The notes under the pieces: generated by a model
Told to the model about the DNA's origin: nothing
The model's input: only the letters and a program-made list of their open reading frames with translations
Databases searched by the model: none
Translations under genes and position numbers: made by a program
Assembly (NCBI GenBank): GCA_958450365.1
Contig: CAUEEP010000789.1
Coordinates: 1-64,000 of the forward strand
DNA from: Mesorhabditis belari
Lineage: Eukaryota; Nematoda; Chromadorea; Rhabditida; Rhabditidae
Length of the DNA: 64,000 bases
Reading direction: 5' to 3'
Shown here: one piece after another, positions 21,315 to 31,600 of the stretch
Layout: every line of letters begins with the position of its first letter
How positions within the stretch are numbered: position 1 is the first letter of the stretch

Positions 21315-22884
21315 CAGTGCGTTTCAAATTCTTAAACGCACCCTCTAAAACCGCGAATTTTGCATTTTGACCACCGCTACAACTATTAATCTTTTTCTAT
21401 TAGAAAAAGCATGTTTTAAAACCTAAATAACACGAAAAAGAAGCATACTGTGAAAAGTAAAAATTTTCAAAATAGAAACTTTTTGCTAAATCAACCGTTT
21501 CAAATTCTTAAACGCACTATGAAAATATTTTTATTTATCGAGACAAATTAAAAATCAAAGGTTAAAAATCGAAACTAATAATCTGTACACGCACGATAAC
21601 GATTAATTACTTGAAAAATGCGGCCTGGCATTGAATTGATGAAGTTTTGAAGAGCAGAGAAGTCGAGATCGCTCCAGGCCGAAAAAATTGCTGGTTTAAG
21701 TGTAGAAACGTCTTGAAACTGACGATGATTCTTGTAGACAGCTCGGACAAGTATTCCCCATAAATTTTCTATCGGATTGAAATCAGGAGACTGAGCGGGC
21801 CAGTCCAAAGTTGCAATGTTGTTGCTGTTCAGCCAGTCTCGGGTGTCTCTGGCTCGATGAATTGACGCGTTGTCGTGTTGAAACACATAGGGAATGTTTG
21901 GATTTAGGAGCAAAAATGGCAACAAGCAATTGTTCAAGATATCTATCTAGTCATCCGATTCGAAACCATCTTCAGAGCGACCGTTCCATCAGCACAAAAG
22001 GCGGCCCAAACCATCACAGAACCACCGTCAAAGTTTCGAGTTCCAAACACCATCGGATCACGTCAAAGATCCCTCAAATAGTAGTCAACGCCATTGGGAC
22101 CATCCCAATTCCATTTCTTCTCATCGGAAAAGATCACCTAAACGCAAAAAAAAAAATAATAAAACATAAGCGGCTTTCTAACCATAGACCAATCCTGATT
22201 CATATGAGCCTTGGCGAACTCCAATCGAGTTTTCTTGTGCAAAAGCTTCACGACCGGTTGCGTGTTCAATAATTGTCGATCGATATGTGGATTTTCCGTG
22301 ACGGCTCGCCAAATTGTCGACTTCGAAGCGTCGATTTTCAGTTCCGTTTTCACTTCATTGATCGTTTTTCCGTGGATTTTGTTCACAATATGGTGTCTAG
22401 CTCGCGGTGTAAGCTTTGGTTTTGGTCCTGGCTTCTTCTTTGGTGCAGAAACGAACTCGGACTTTCTATAATTTCGCACGGCAGAGTCGGATCGGCCCAA
22501 ATTTTTTGCGATTTTCCTTATTGAGTCGCCAACCCTCAAACGAGCATCAATCTGGCCTTTATCATAATCCGTGAGCAGCTTTCCGTGTGCCATTTACCTG
22601 GAAATTAACAAAAATTATAAATTTAATAAAAAAAATATGCACAACAAAACGAAAAATTTCAGACAACAACAGCAAAGGCGGGTGCGTCTAAGAATTTGAA
22701 ACGGTTGATTTAGCAAAAAGTTTCTATTTTGAAAATTTTTACTTTTTACAGTATGCTTCTTTTTCGTATTATTTAGGTTTTAAGACATGCTCTTTCTAAT
22801 AGAAAAAGATTAATAGTTGTAGCGGTGGTCAAAATGCAAAATTCGCAGTTTTAGAGGGTGCGTTTAAGAATTTGAACCGCACTG
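21315..22884 (-). mobile_element. Tc3-like transposon with ~205-bp terminal repeats
   Basis: A 1570-bp element begins CAGTGCGTTTCAAATTC and ends in the inverse, flanked by TA at 21313-14 and 22885-86, the Tc1/mariner target. The terminal repeats run 21315 to about 21520 and about 22680 to 22884, and match over most of their length. Each has a second copy of TTTCAAATTCTTAAACGCAC at its inner edge, as expected for a Tc3-type element with two transposase binding sites per end. The transposase on the minus strand is broken (next entry), so the copy cannot be autonomous, but its ends look usable in trans. Confidence 0.9.
21575..22593 (-). pseudogene. Tc3-like transposase, disrupted
   Basis: Cut-and-paste DNA transposase. 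The N-terminal helix-turn-helix DNA-binding part is intact from MAHGKLLTDYDKGQIDARL to the KPGPKPKLTPRAR hinge. After a 45-nt intron (about 22139-22183), the first catalytic aspartate is seen in VIFSDEKKWNWDG. The second lies in FQHDNASIHRARDTRDW and the glutamate in FNPIENLWG, with 34 residues between them (DD34E). Breaks: an in-frame TGA right after YYLRDL, and a stop plus frame change just before the ILNNCLL segment. The protein ends at 21575. The family call is firm from the catalytic pattern and flanking repeats; the gene is dead as read. Confidence 0.88.
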
Positions 22885-22886
22885 TA

Positions 22887-24002
22887 TTAGGTTGGCAACT
22901 TAATAATGACGCGTCACTACTTAACATGTTTTTTGTAATTTCAAGCACCGTTTCTTCCCTCTTTTTTTGCACATATACAAAGTAAAAGATGTCTGCATAA
23001 ATAGCATTTAGTGCTGCAAATTTCATCACTCGCTTTTTGGCAAAAAATGGAGGACAAAAAATTCCGTATTCGAGCTGTATTGTTCTACGATTTTAAACAA
23101 GGAAAATCTCCAGCTGAATCTCATCGCACGATCATCACTGTTTTGGAGAGGAAAGTATACACATTCGGCAATGTCAACGATGGTTTCAAAGATTCCAAGG
23201 CGGCGATGAAAGCCTCGTAGACGAGCCACACCAAGGACATCCTCCAGAAGTGGTCGACGATGACTTGCTCGCCTTAATTGAAGATTGCCCAACACTCACC
23301 GTTCGTGAGTTGGCAGAAATATTTTAAGTATCCCATACGACAATCGAAAACTATTTACACACTTGGGAAAAAGAATCGTGTTGGAAAATGAGTTCCTCAC
23401 GAATTGACCCAAAGCAATCGAACGACTTTTTCACAGGGTTTTGACTTCTGACGAAACGTGGATCAACTACGAGAACGTTAAACGCAAAAATCAATGGCTA
23501 TCTGCTGGGCAGACCCCTCAAACCACTCCCAAACCTGATATCCATGGGAAGAAGATAATGCTCTGTTGCTGGTGAAACTTCAAGGGATTGGTGCATTATG
23601 AAGTGCTGAAACCTGGCCAAACCGTCGATGCTGATCTTTATTCGAAGCAATTAATGAGAGTTAACGAGTCTTTGAAGAAATTGGGGCTCAAACCGGAGAG
23701 GGTCAGATTTTTACGCGACAACCCAAAATCTCACACTGCAAAGATCACTTATAAGAAAATCGTGGAACTTGGCTGGAAAGTTTTGCCCCACGCGTCTTAT
23801 TCACCTGATCTGGCTCCTTCAGATTACTTTTTGTTTCGGTCGCTGAAGCACTTTTTGAAGGAAGAAAAGTTCGATGATCATAAAAGCAGTGAATGACTAC
23901 TTCACCTCAAAAACTCCCAAGTTCTTCGAGGATGAGATCCGGGATTTGCGCAGAAGATGGGAAGAAGTCATAGATACTAATGGAGAATACCTTTTGAATT
24001 GA
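22887..24002 (+). mobile_element. mariner element, right end lost
   Basis: Begins TTAGGTTGGCAACTTAATAA immediately after the TA that closes the Tc3-like element. This is a mariner-type end. The transposase relic follows at 23047. No matching inverted end was found beyond the stop at 24002, where AT-rich unique sequence starts, so the right end seems truncated or decayed. Confidence 0.75.
23047..24002 (+). pseudogene. mariner transposase, multiply disrupted
   Basis: DNA transposase of the mariner (DD34D) group. It starts MEDKKFRIRAVLFYDFKQGK, the N-terminal helix-turn-helix region. Recognisable later pieces fall in different frames or are split by stops: ELAEIF, TWEKESCWK, SDETW-like region near 23450. 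The third part, 23588-23896, is open (HYEVLKPGQTVDADLYSKQL) and holds RFLRDNPKSH and the signature SPDLAPSDYFLF. The end NGEYLLN with stop at 24000-24002 is typical of the family. At least one stop near 23217 and several frame changes make it non-functional. Confidence 0.88.
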
Positions 24003-24478
24003 AAGCTCTTCTTTTGTGTTTTTTTTAAAATAAATGATTTGTCTGACAACACACTTTATTGTTTCTTTTTCCCTCAACATTCGTTTTTTTTCCATCAACA
24101 AATAGTAATCGCATGAAATGTTGAATGAATTGAGGAGAAATTTTCGAGGTGTAGCCCGCAACAAATTGATAATCTTTACCAAAAAAAAAACAAAAGTAGA
24201 AGCACGAAAATGAAATGAAACGAATTTAAATCAATCAGTAAAGGATTTAAATCAATCAATAAACGATTCGATATATGCATGTGGTGGACGCGTGGCTGAG
24301 AAGTTGCGGGATCGTATTTCAAGATTTCAAGCACAAATATGTATATATCAAATGAACCAAAGTAAACCCAGAAAAGCAGCAAATCTACAAGTTGAGTCTT
24401 TTCCTTTAAGTAATCCATTTTCTAAAAGGCATTTCTAAAAGGCATTTATCATCAAAAAAATCTATTGTAATCCCATTC
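24003..24478. other. Intergenic, no feature seen
   Basis: AT-rich unique sequence between the mariner relic and the rRNA fragment. The minus-strand frames here are low in complexity. GGATTTAAATCAATCA is duplicated near 24225-24260. Confidence 0.4.
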
Positions 24479-24842
24479 TTTAACTCTCTCTTCAAAGTCC
24501 TTTGCAACTTTGCAGTCCCTCACGGTACTTGTTTGCTATCGGCCTCGTATTTAGCCTTAGATGAAGCCATATTTAGCCTTAGATGAAGTTTACCACCCGC
24601 TTAAGGCTGCGTTCTCAGGCAAGCCGACTCCAAGGAACGACCGATCGACTCCGTCACCACTCGTACAGGACTTGCACCTTCTCTGATCTATGGCCCCAGT
24701 CAAAGGGACTTTGAGTAAGTGATGGCGCCGGATAGCCGCACCTATACGCTACATTTCCCCGCGACTAAAAGCCGAGGGATTCAGCGCTGGACTTTTCCCC
24801 GTTCACTCGCCGTTACTAGGGGAATCTTTGTTAATTTCTTTA
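24479..24842 (-). rRNA. 28S (LSU) rRNA fragment, dispersed
   Basis: On the minus strand the sequence starts AAAGAAATTAACAAAGATTC. It runs through CTAGTAACGGCGAGTGAAC, GCGCTGAATCCC, GCGTATAGGTGCGGC, GGAGTCGGCTTGCCTGAGAA, AAGCGGGTGGTAAACTTCAT, AGCAAACAAGTACCGTGAGG and TTTGAAGAGAGAGTTAAA. This is the conserved order of the 5' end of eukaryotic large-subunit rRNA, including the D1 region. Only about 360 nt of several kilobases is present, and the left and right flanks are unrelated AT-rich DNA. A 22-nt tandem duplication (ATTTAGCCTTAGATGAAG, 24546-24592) inside a conserved part indicates a non-functional dispersed copy. Confidence 0.9.
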
Positions 24843-26653
24843 GAATCCGATCGGATCTTTAATCCGACCGATTAATCTACACTAATCCTTGTATCTTATT
24901 GTTTTATCTACCGTAATCCAGTTACAATAACCCGCCTTATTATAGTAGATTCGATAGAAAGAAAGAACTATGATGCCTTAAGATGCCTTTTAATGCCTTT
25001 TAATACCTTTTAATACCTTTTAATGCCTTTTAGAAAAAGAATTACCTAGACAAAAAAAGAAAAAGAAAATAATATAAAGCAAATAAAGCAAATATACTCG
25101 GTACCGTAATCGGGTATTGTAAGGGAATTCACAGCGGGTAAATCAAAAAAAGAAAAAGATAAAAATTAATATGAAAAGAAAAGAAAAGAGAAACCCGCCC
25201 AAAGTTACACCATTTTTTTTTGCGAGAAAGAGAAATACTAGTTTTTAGAAATACTAGCTTTTAGAAATCCTAGCTTTTACAAAAGAATAAATGCAAATTT
25301 CAGCCACAGTTCCGGTGGTGAACTTGATTAAATGATCAGCTTTTCAAAAAGAAAAAATAAAGCTTATGTACAGCGATGCAAACGGCAGATTGATATACGT
25401 ATTTTTACTGGAGTACCTGGGTTATCAATGGGTTTTTTTGGCTATCAGCTAAGTATCTCATTTCTAGGTAGAGCGGGATGAATCACATAAATCGTGAGGG
25501 AGTTTGTGATATTGGGGTTACGGTAGATGAGTTCATAGTGGATAATGGGTACAGTAATCCTTTAGAAATTGATAGGGAAAGCTATAGTACCCTTTACAGT
25601 ACCGTAACCCTTTACAGGAAAGGGTTACGGTACTTTCTCAATCCAGGGTTACGGTATTTGACCAAGAGGTATTTGACCAAGACCAGGAACCCTTTAGAAA
25701 CCCATTGGGAAGGCTACAGTACCCCTTTCCTGATTGAGAAAGCTACAGTAGGCTACAATAAGCTACAGTAGGCTACAGTAGGCTACAGTAGGCTACACTA
25801 AGCTACAGTAGGCTACAGTAGGCTACACTAAGCTACAGTAGGCTACAGTAGGCTACAGTACCCTTTCCTTTAAAGGATTAAGGCACTTGCTTAGCTTAGG
25901 GTTACTGTACCAAGAGGTACGGTAATCCTTTCCGCTTCAAATCCCTATTAGCTACAGTAACTGAATAGCTAGCTTAAACTACAGTGATTCGTTGGTGTTG
26001 CTTAGAAATCAAGCTACAGTACCCCTTCTCTATAATCTACACTACTTACTGTACTTTTTGTCCACTTTATCGAACTCATCAAGTGATGCTTATCTCGAAA
26101 TAGATTTCAATGCAAAATAGAAAACATTTACAAGTAATAGTTTTCAGCGCTTTTTAAACAAAAAAAAGAAATGCTTTCTATTTAGCACTAAACCTAAAGT
26201 AAAGCAAGTAAAATTAAACGACAAAAGACAGAAATAAAAAAGAAAAAAGTCAAAATGTCGAAAAAAGATACCGTAATCGTGTGAACACCGGGAAAATTAG
26301 TGAAAAAAAGCAAAAAAAAACGGAAACAAAGAGGAAACAGAAATTTCTCAGGCACTGGACATTTAAATACAATTTTTCTTTTTGCACTTTACATACGAGA
26401 ATTCGTGAAAATGGCTACACATTGAGATAAATATCTCAACGATTTTTGCGTTAATTTGCTCGTGAAATGGCTACACATTGAGACTAAAAGAAAAGCAAAA
26501 GAAATAAATATTTTTGAAATTTTCATTCAAATTTTAATTCAAATTTTAATTCAAATTAAATTTCTCTCACCACATCCAGGTGGTTTTAAAGAAAAGAAAA
26601 AAATGGGGAAAACTAGCAAAAATCACTAGGAAATCAAATGAAAATTGGGGAAT
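24843..26653. other. Intergenic, CTACAGTA-rich
   Basis: No gene recognised. TAATGCCTTT/TAATACCTTT repeats occur at 24975-25030, dispersed TTACGGTA/CTACAGTA motifs throughout, and A-rich tracts. It contains the 3' flank of the tent-5-like gene, whose stop is at 26654. Confidence 0.5.
25740..25862. repeat. GGCTACAGTA decamer array
   Basis: About twelve tandem copies of GGCTACAGTA with AAGCTACAGTA and GGCTACACTA variants. CTACAGTA is a characteristic repeated word of Caenorhabditis-type non-coding DNA. Confidence 0.9.
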
Positions 26654-28647
26654 TCAAATCACCGGAATCCATTGACTCGAATCTTTCGGCAAGTAGAGAA
26701 GTGTCTGGAAATTAAAGGTTTCAATGTGAATTTTAAATAGATTCATTTAGATGGATGAGAGCTTTCGAATAGAAGATATTATCTACAGATTACTGTAGCT
26801 TTATAATATAGAAATATTCGATAGATTACTGTAGTTATTTGCTGAAAAATTTGTGCTCACTTGGTGTACTTTGTGCTCACTGGTAAACGCGCACTTTATA
26901 GTGCACGGAGTTCTTCATTTTTCTCGCGACACCATGCTTCTGCGAGAAAAATGAAGAATCCAGGGCACTAGAAAGGGTGCGTTTACCGGTGAGCACAAAG
27001 TTGACCCAGAAGTTAAGCTTTCCGTGCACCACATGCTATGCGTTTACCGGTGAGCACAAAGTTCACCTAGAAGTTAAGCTTTCCGTGCACCAGATGCTAT
27101 GCGTTTACCGGTGAGCACAAAGTTCGCCTAGAAGTTAAGCTTTCCGTGCACCAGATGCTATGCGTTTCCACGAAAGAAAGTCATATCTAGTGTCAAATCA
27201 GTAAATGATTATCTAATTTTTAATTTTTATTTATTTTTCACCTGTTTCTGCGGTCCGCCAGTCAAATCATGTGAGTTTCGCGTGTGATACAAATTCATCG
27301 AAATCTGATAGGCCAAACGATCAACCTGGAATTTTTTTGATTGAACTAATGATTGAACTAATGAATGAACTAACTACGATCTGTACTAATGACGATTATT
27401 TTTAGCGTTATTAACTCAAGTCTTTAAGGAATTTCGTTATTTCGCATACTAGATTTCAAGAGGAGATTCAGAGCTATCAAAGAGACTATTCTACACCAAA
27501 TTATCAGTAAAATTGCTAACAACTACGCGACTTTACGCTCTAATACTGTCATAAATATCCCAAAAAAACCCACCATTAACAGTGTCTGCCGTCGCTCGTG
27601 ATTCATCAAACAAACCGTACTTTCGGAGATGACACGGTAAAGCAGCAAGAGAAAATCGTATTTCGACTAAAGTTTTAGATATAGAATAGATATATCTAGA
27701 TATATTAGATATTTAGATCTTTTAAATACCGATTACAGTACTTGTTGCACGGAGAGAAGCGACGGATGGCTGCTGGCTTGACTTGTCGACGCCTCCGAGT
27801 CAGTGTCCTCGCCGCAACTCGTCGACAACTGAATATGAATTGATAGCTTGACTTTTGACCTTGACAATAGCCTGGATCTGAGGCTATTGTAGCCTGAATA
27901 CTTACCGTATCGTAATTGCTGCCGAAATGGTTGTCGAGGTAGTTCCTCAGCTTTGATTCCTGCAAGCTGATATCGGGGAAATCGATGAAGAAACGCGAGC
28001 ACATATATCTGCAAAAGTTAAATGTTAATTGAGTGATTTTGTCTGTCTACAGTACACCTCTGTCTGTCTTACAGCAATTTCTGTCTGTCTGTCTGTCTTT
28101 TGTCTGTCTTTCTGTCTTGTCTCTCCGTTCTGCTGTTTTAGAATTTGTGCCAAATTGTTGCTGGGATATCTACCGTAATCGTCCGTCTGTCTGTCTGTCT
28201 TACAGTAATTTCTGTCTGTCTGTCTGTCTGTCTGGCTGCCTGTCTGTCTGTCTTTAATCTTACAGTAACCCCGTATTTCAGTCGGGCAAAACTTTCATTT
28301 TTTAGGCAATTTTCGATGAATACGGGTTACTTTACTTGTCTATTATCTTAATATTTTATCCAGAATTTGCAATTCTTAAATCAATTCCCCAACCTCTCCA
28401 ATTGTCGGCACTTCGTCGGACGGGCGGCCTTGTAGCCGCGAGTGAGCAGATGGCAATATTTAAGCAATCCTCCGCCGCGGATCTCTTCCGGCCGTCTTGT
28501 GTCGATCAGTCGTTGATCGAGATGCTCCAATGCCATTCGGATATCGCCGAAAACCGATTCGATCAGAACCTGCAATGATTCGATTGAAAGTTTGCTATCT
28601 GTCTTGTTGGATAATTGAACTGACCGGTCCTATGTCTACAGTACACC

Positions 28648-28689
<42 letters not shown>

Positions 28690-31600
28690 GGCCTGTCTTA
28701 CAGTAATTTCTGTCTGTCTTTTCCGTGCGCCAGACGGCCAACGATTCGACCTTTATGGTGTACGTTGTGCTTACTGTTAAACGCATCCTTTCTGCTGCAC
28801 TGAGTTCTTCGTTTTTCTCGTAACAACGAGAAAAATGAAGATTTCAATGCACCAGAAAGGTTGTGTTTACAAATTTCAAAGTACACAAGCAATTTGTTTA
28901 GCAAACCTTGATTTCTGGGCATTCAAAATTGTCCAAAAGTGGATCGAGGGTAATCTGGAAAGAATCGACGGAGAATTCGAATTGTCTCCTCATTTTGTCC
29001 ACGAATTTCAACTCGATACACCGTCCGAAATGATTGTGAAGAGAAAAAAGAGACCAGCGATCCGATTCATCAACCTTAACGACAATTTTAACATCTTCAA
29101 GACGACACAATACCAATGACGATTAGTTTTTGGTGTCAACTTGACTTTTAAAGACTTTTTAAAGACTTTTTTAGACTTTTTAAAGACTGTTTAGACTTTT
29201 ATTTATTTTTTAAAGCTTCTTGATAAGGCTAAGAGCTAAGATATTTAAGATATTTCTTAAGCTAAAGCTTACTTTAACCATTTTCCTGATATAGATATCT
29301 TTTAGGGTATCAACTGTGATCCTTGTCTTGTCCGTTTCTTCGGGCATCAACTCGACGAGAGCTGTGAAAACGGCTGTTCGAACCTGGAAATCCTTCATGG
29401 TTACAGATTTCTCTATCGTTTTCGAAAAGACACTTAAACTATCGTAATCAGTTTAGACAGTTTTCTGGGCGAATTTTTGCAATGACTCCAGCCTTGTGAT
29501 ATCATTGAGCCGATGAGATTATAATAATTTTCGTTGACTTTTAGAAAACAAACTATTCAAGACACTTCAAGACACTTCGAGTTCTATTTTACGCCAGCAA
29601 TTTTACAGAAAGCCAGCGATGTCTACAATACACTTAAAGTACAGCTCTAGTGTCTACAGCACTTTATGCTAAGTCTAGCCAAGCTACTTGATGCTTACCA
29701 TTTTCCAGTGATGCTTATAATGGTCTATAGTACTATAGCAGGCCAAAGAAAGTGCTCATAAATCTCGTCCTTTTACTTACAATCATCTAATTTTATCAAG
29801 CTCATTATCTAATTTTATCTAGAATATCTAGAAATCTAGAATTCGAATTGAAACTCTTTCACTCACCAAATCGAAAGTTTGTTCTCTCTCGAAAGAGATC
29901 GGGAAGATCAGATCCAAATCGGCGTAGGAAAACTCGTCAGCCGCCACAACGTATGACGCGGCTCCACCATTCATTTTCACTTGTCTCGGTCCGACACCGT
30001 AGGCTCTGCAGAAAATTAGTGTTTAACTATGATATGATAAATAAAATTTAATCAATCTTTAGTCTTTAGATGAATATTGTAAATGTAAATGGTTAATTTA
30101 CAGTAAAAAAATTGGTTAGTTTACAGTAAATCAACTAAACTAACCAAAAAAAATCACCTTTTTCTATCAACAGTACGCTGGTTTAAATTCTAATTTGGTC
30201 TTTTCATTTTTAAGATTATTTGCATTTGTAAAGTTGCGCGACTTTTTCCGGAAATAACCCAAATTACCTAAAGTGACGACTGTAGCTGTGCCAATTTCTA
30301 ATTTCCCTAAAAATTTACAAAAAATTCCCCCAATAATCCGCGCCCGGAAATGATCGATATCCCGAAAGATTTGAAAATAAACTCAAATTTCTAAAGTTTT
30401 CTATAGATTTTTGTGGGAAATTTGGAGAAAAAAAAAGAGGAAAAGAAAAAGGCTAAACGATCAAATTGCGCTTTTTCTTTTCTTTAAGCTCTTAAAGCTG
30501 ACGCAGTTCCGGGATGTTTTTTTAGATGAAAATTTAGAGTAAAGCATCAAAACTGGTCAGATTTTTGGAATGCTTACGTTTTTTGATATGAAATATGTAA
30601 TTTTTTTTTTGGAAATGAATGAGCTGGCTGGTATTTTGTGGGGAAGGAGAGGAGGAAGAGCTTTCAAGGAGAGGAGGGAGAGCTTTCAAGGAGAGGAGGG
30701 AGAGCTTTCAAGGAGAGGAGGAAGAGCTTTCAAGGAGAGAGGAAGAGCTTTCAAGGAGAAGAGGAAGAGCTTTCAAGGAGAGGAGGGAGAGCTTTCAAGG
30801 AGAGGAGGAAGAGCTTTCAAGGAGAGTAGGAAGAGCTTTCAAGGAGAGTAGGAAGAGCTTTCAAGGAGAGGAGGGAGAGCTTTCAAGGAGAGGAGGAAGA
30901 GCTTTCAAGGAGAGTAGGAAGAGCTTTCAAGGAGAGTAGGAAGAGCTTTCAAGGAGAGGAGGGAGAGCTTTCAAGGAGAGGAGGAAGAGCTTTCAAGGAG
31001 AGTAGGAAGAGCTTTCAAGGAGAGGAGGGAGAGCTTTCAAGGAGAGGAGGAAGAGCTTTCAAGGAGAGGAGGAAGAGTTTTCAAGGAGAGGAGGGAGAGC
31101 TTTCAAGGAGAGGAGGGAGAGCTATCAAATGCTAATTTTCAAGACTAATTCAATTTTAGCAGAACTAATCTATGTTTTTAAGTATTTTAAGTAGTTAAGT
31201 TAAGATTTTTAAGTTTATAAATGTAAAGAATTTTAGATTTAAACCCTTTTTGAATCCTTGATTCCCTAGAAATCTCTGAAAAAGGGAATTTTATGATTTT
31301 GGTTTAAAAACCGATTTTTTCGACCGATTCGATTTTTTTGAATAATGTAAAAATTCTTTAGAAATATAGCTTTAGAAAACTAATTTTTAAATGGTAATAA
31401 GAAATTAGCATTTAATTTATAGCAATTTATAGCATTTATAGCAATCAGATAAAGTCTAAACAATGGTCTCAAGTCTTAGCCAAGTCCAGGTTTGGTTTTG
31501 AGTCTTAGCCAAGTCGAGGTTTGGTAAATTTTTGAGCTAGTTACTGTAATTAGGCTAGGTTGAAGTCAAGTAATTAAATAATATTATAAGAAATACTATC

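Noticed and set aside
21811..22524. Plus-strand frames over the Tc3-like element
   Set aside because: Antisense shadows of the minus-strand transposase.
30570..30939. Arg/Glu/Phe-rich repetitive proteins in several frames
   Set aside because: Translation of the 22-bp minisatellite, open in all frames.
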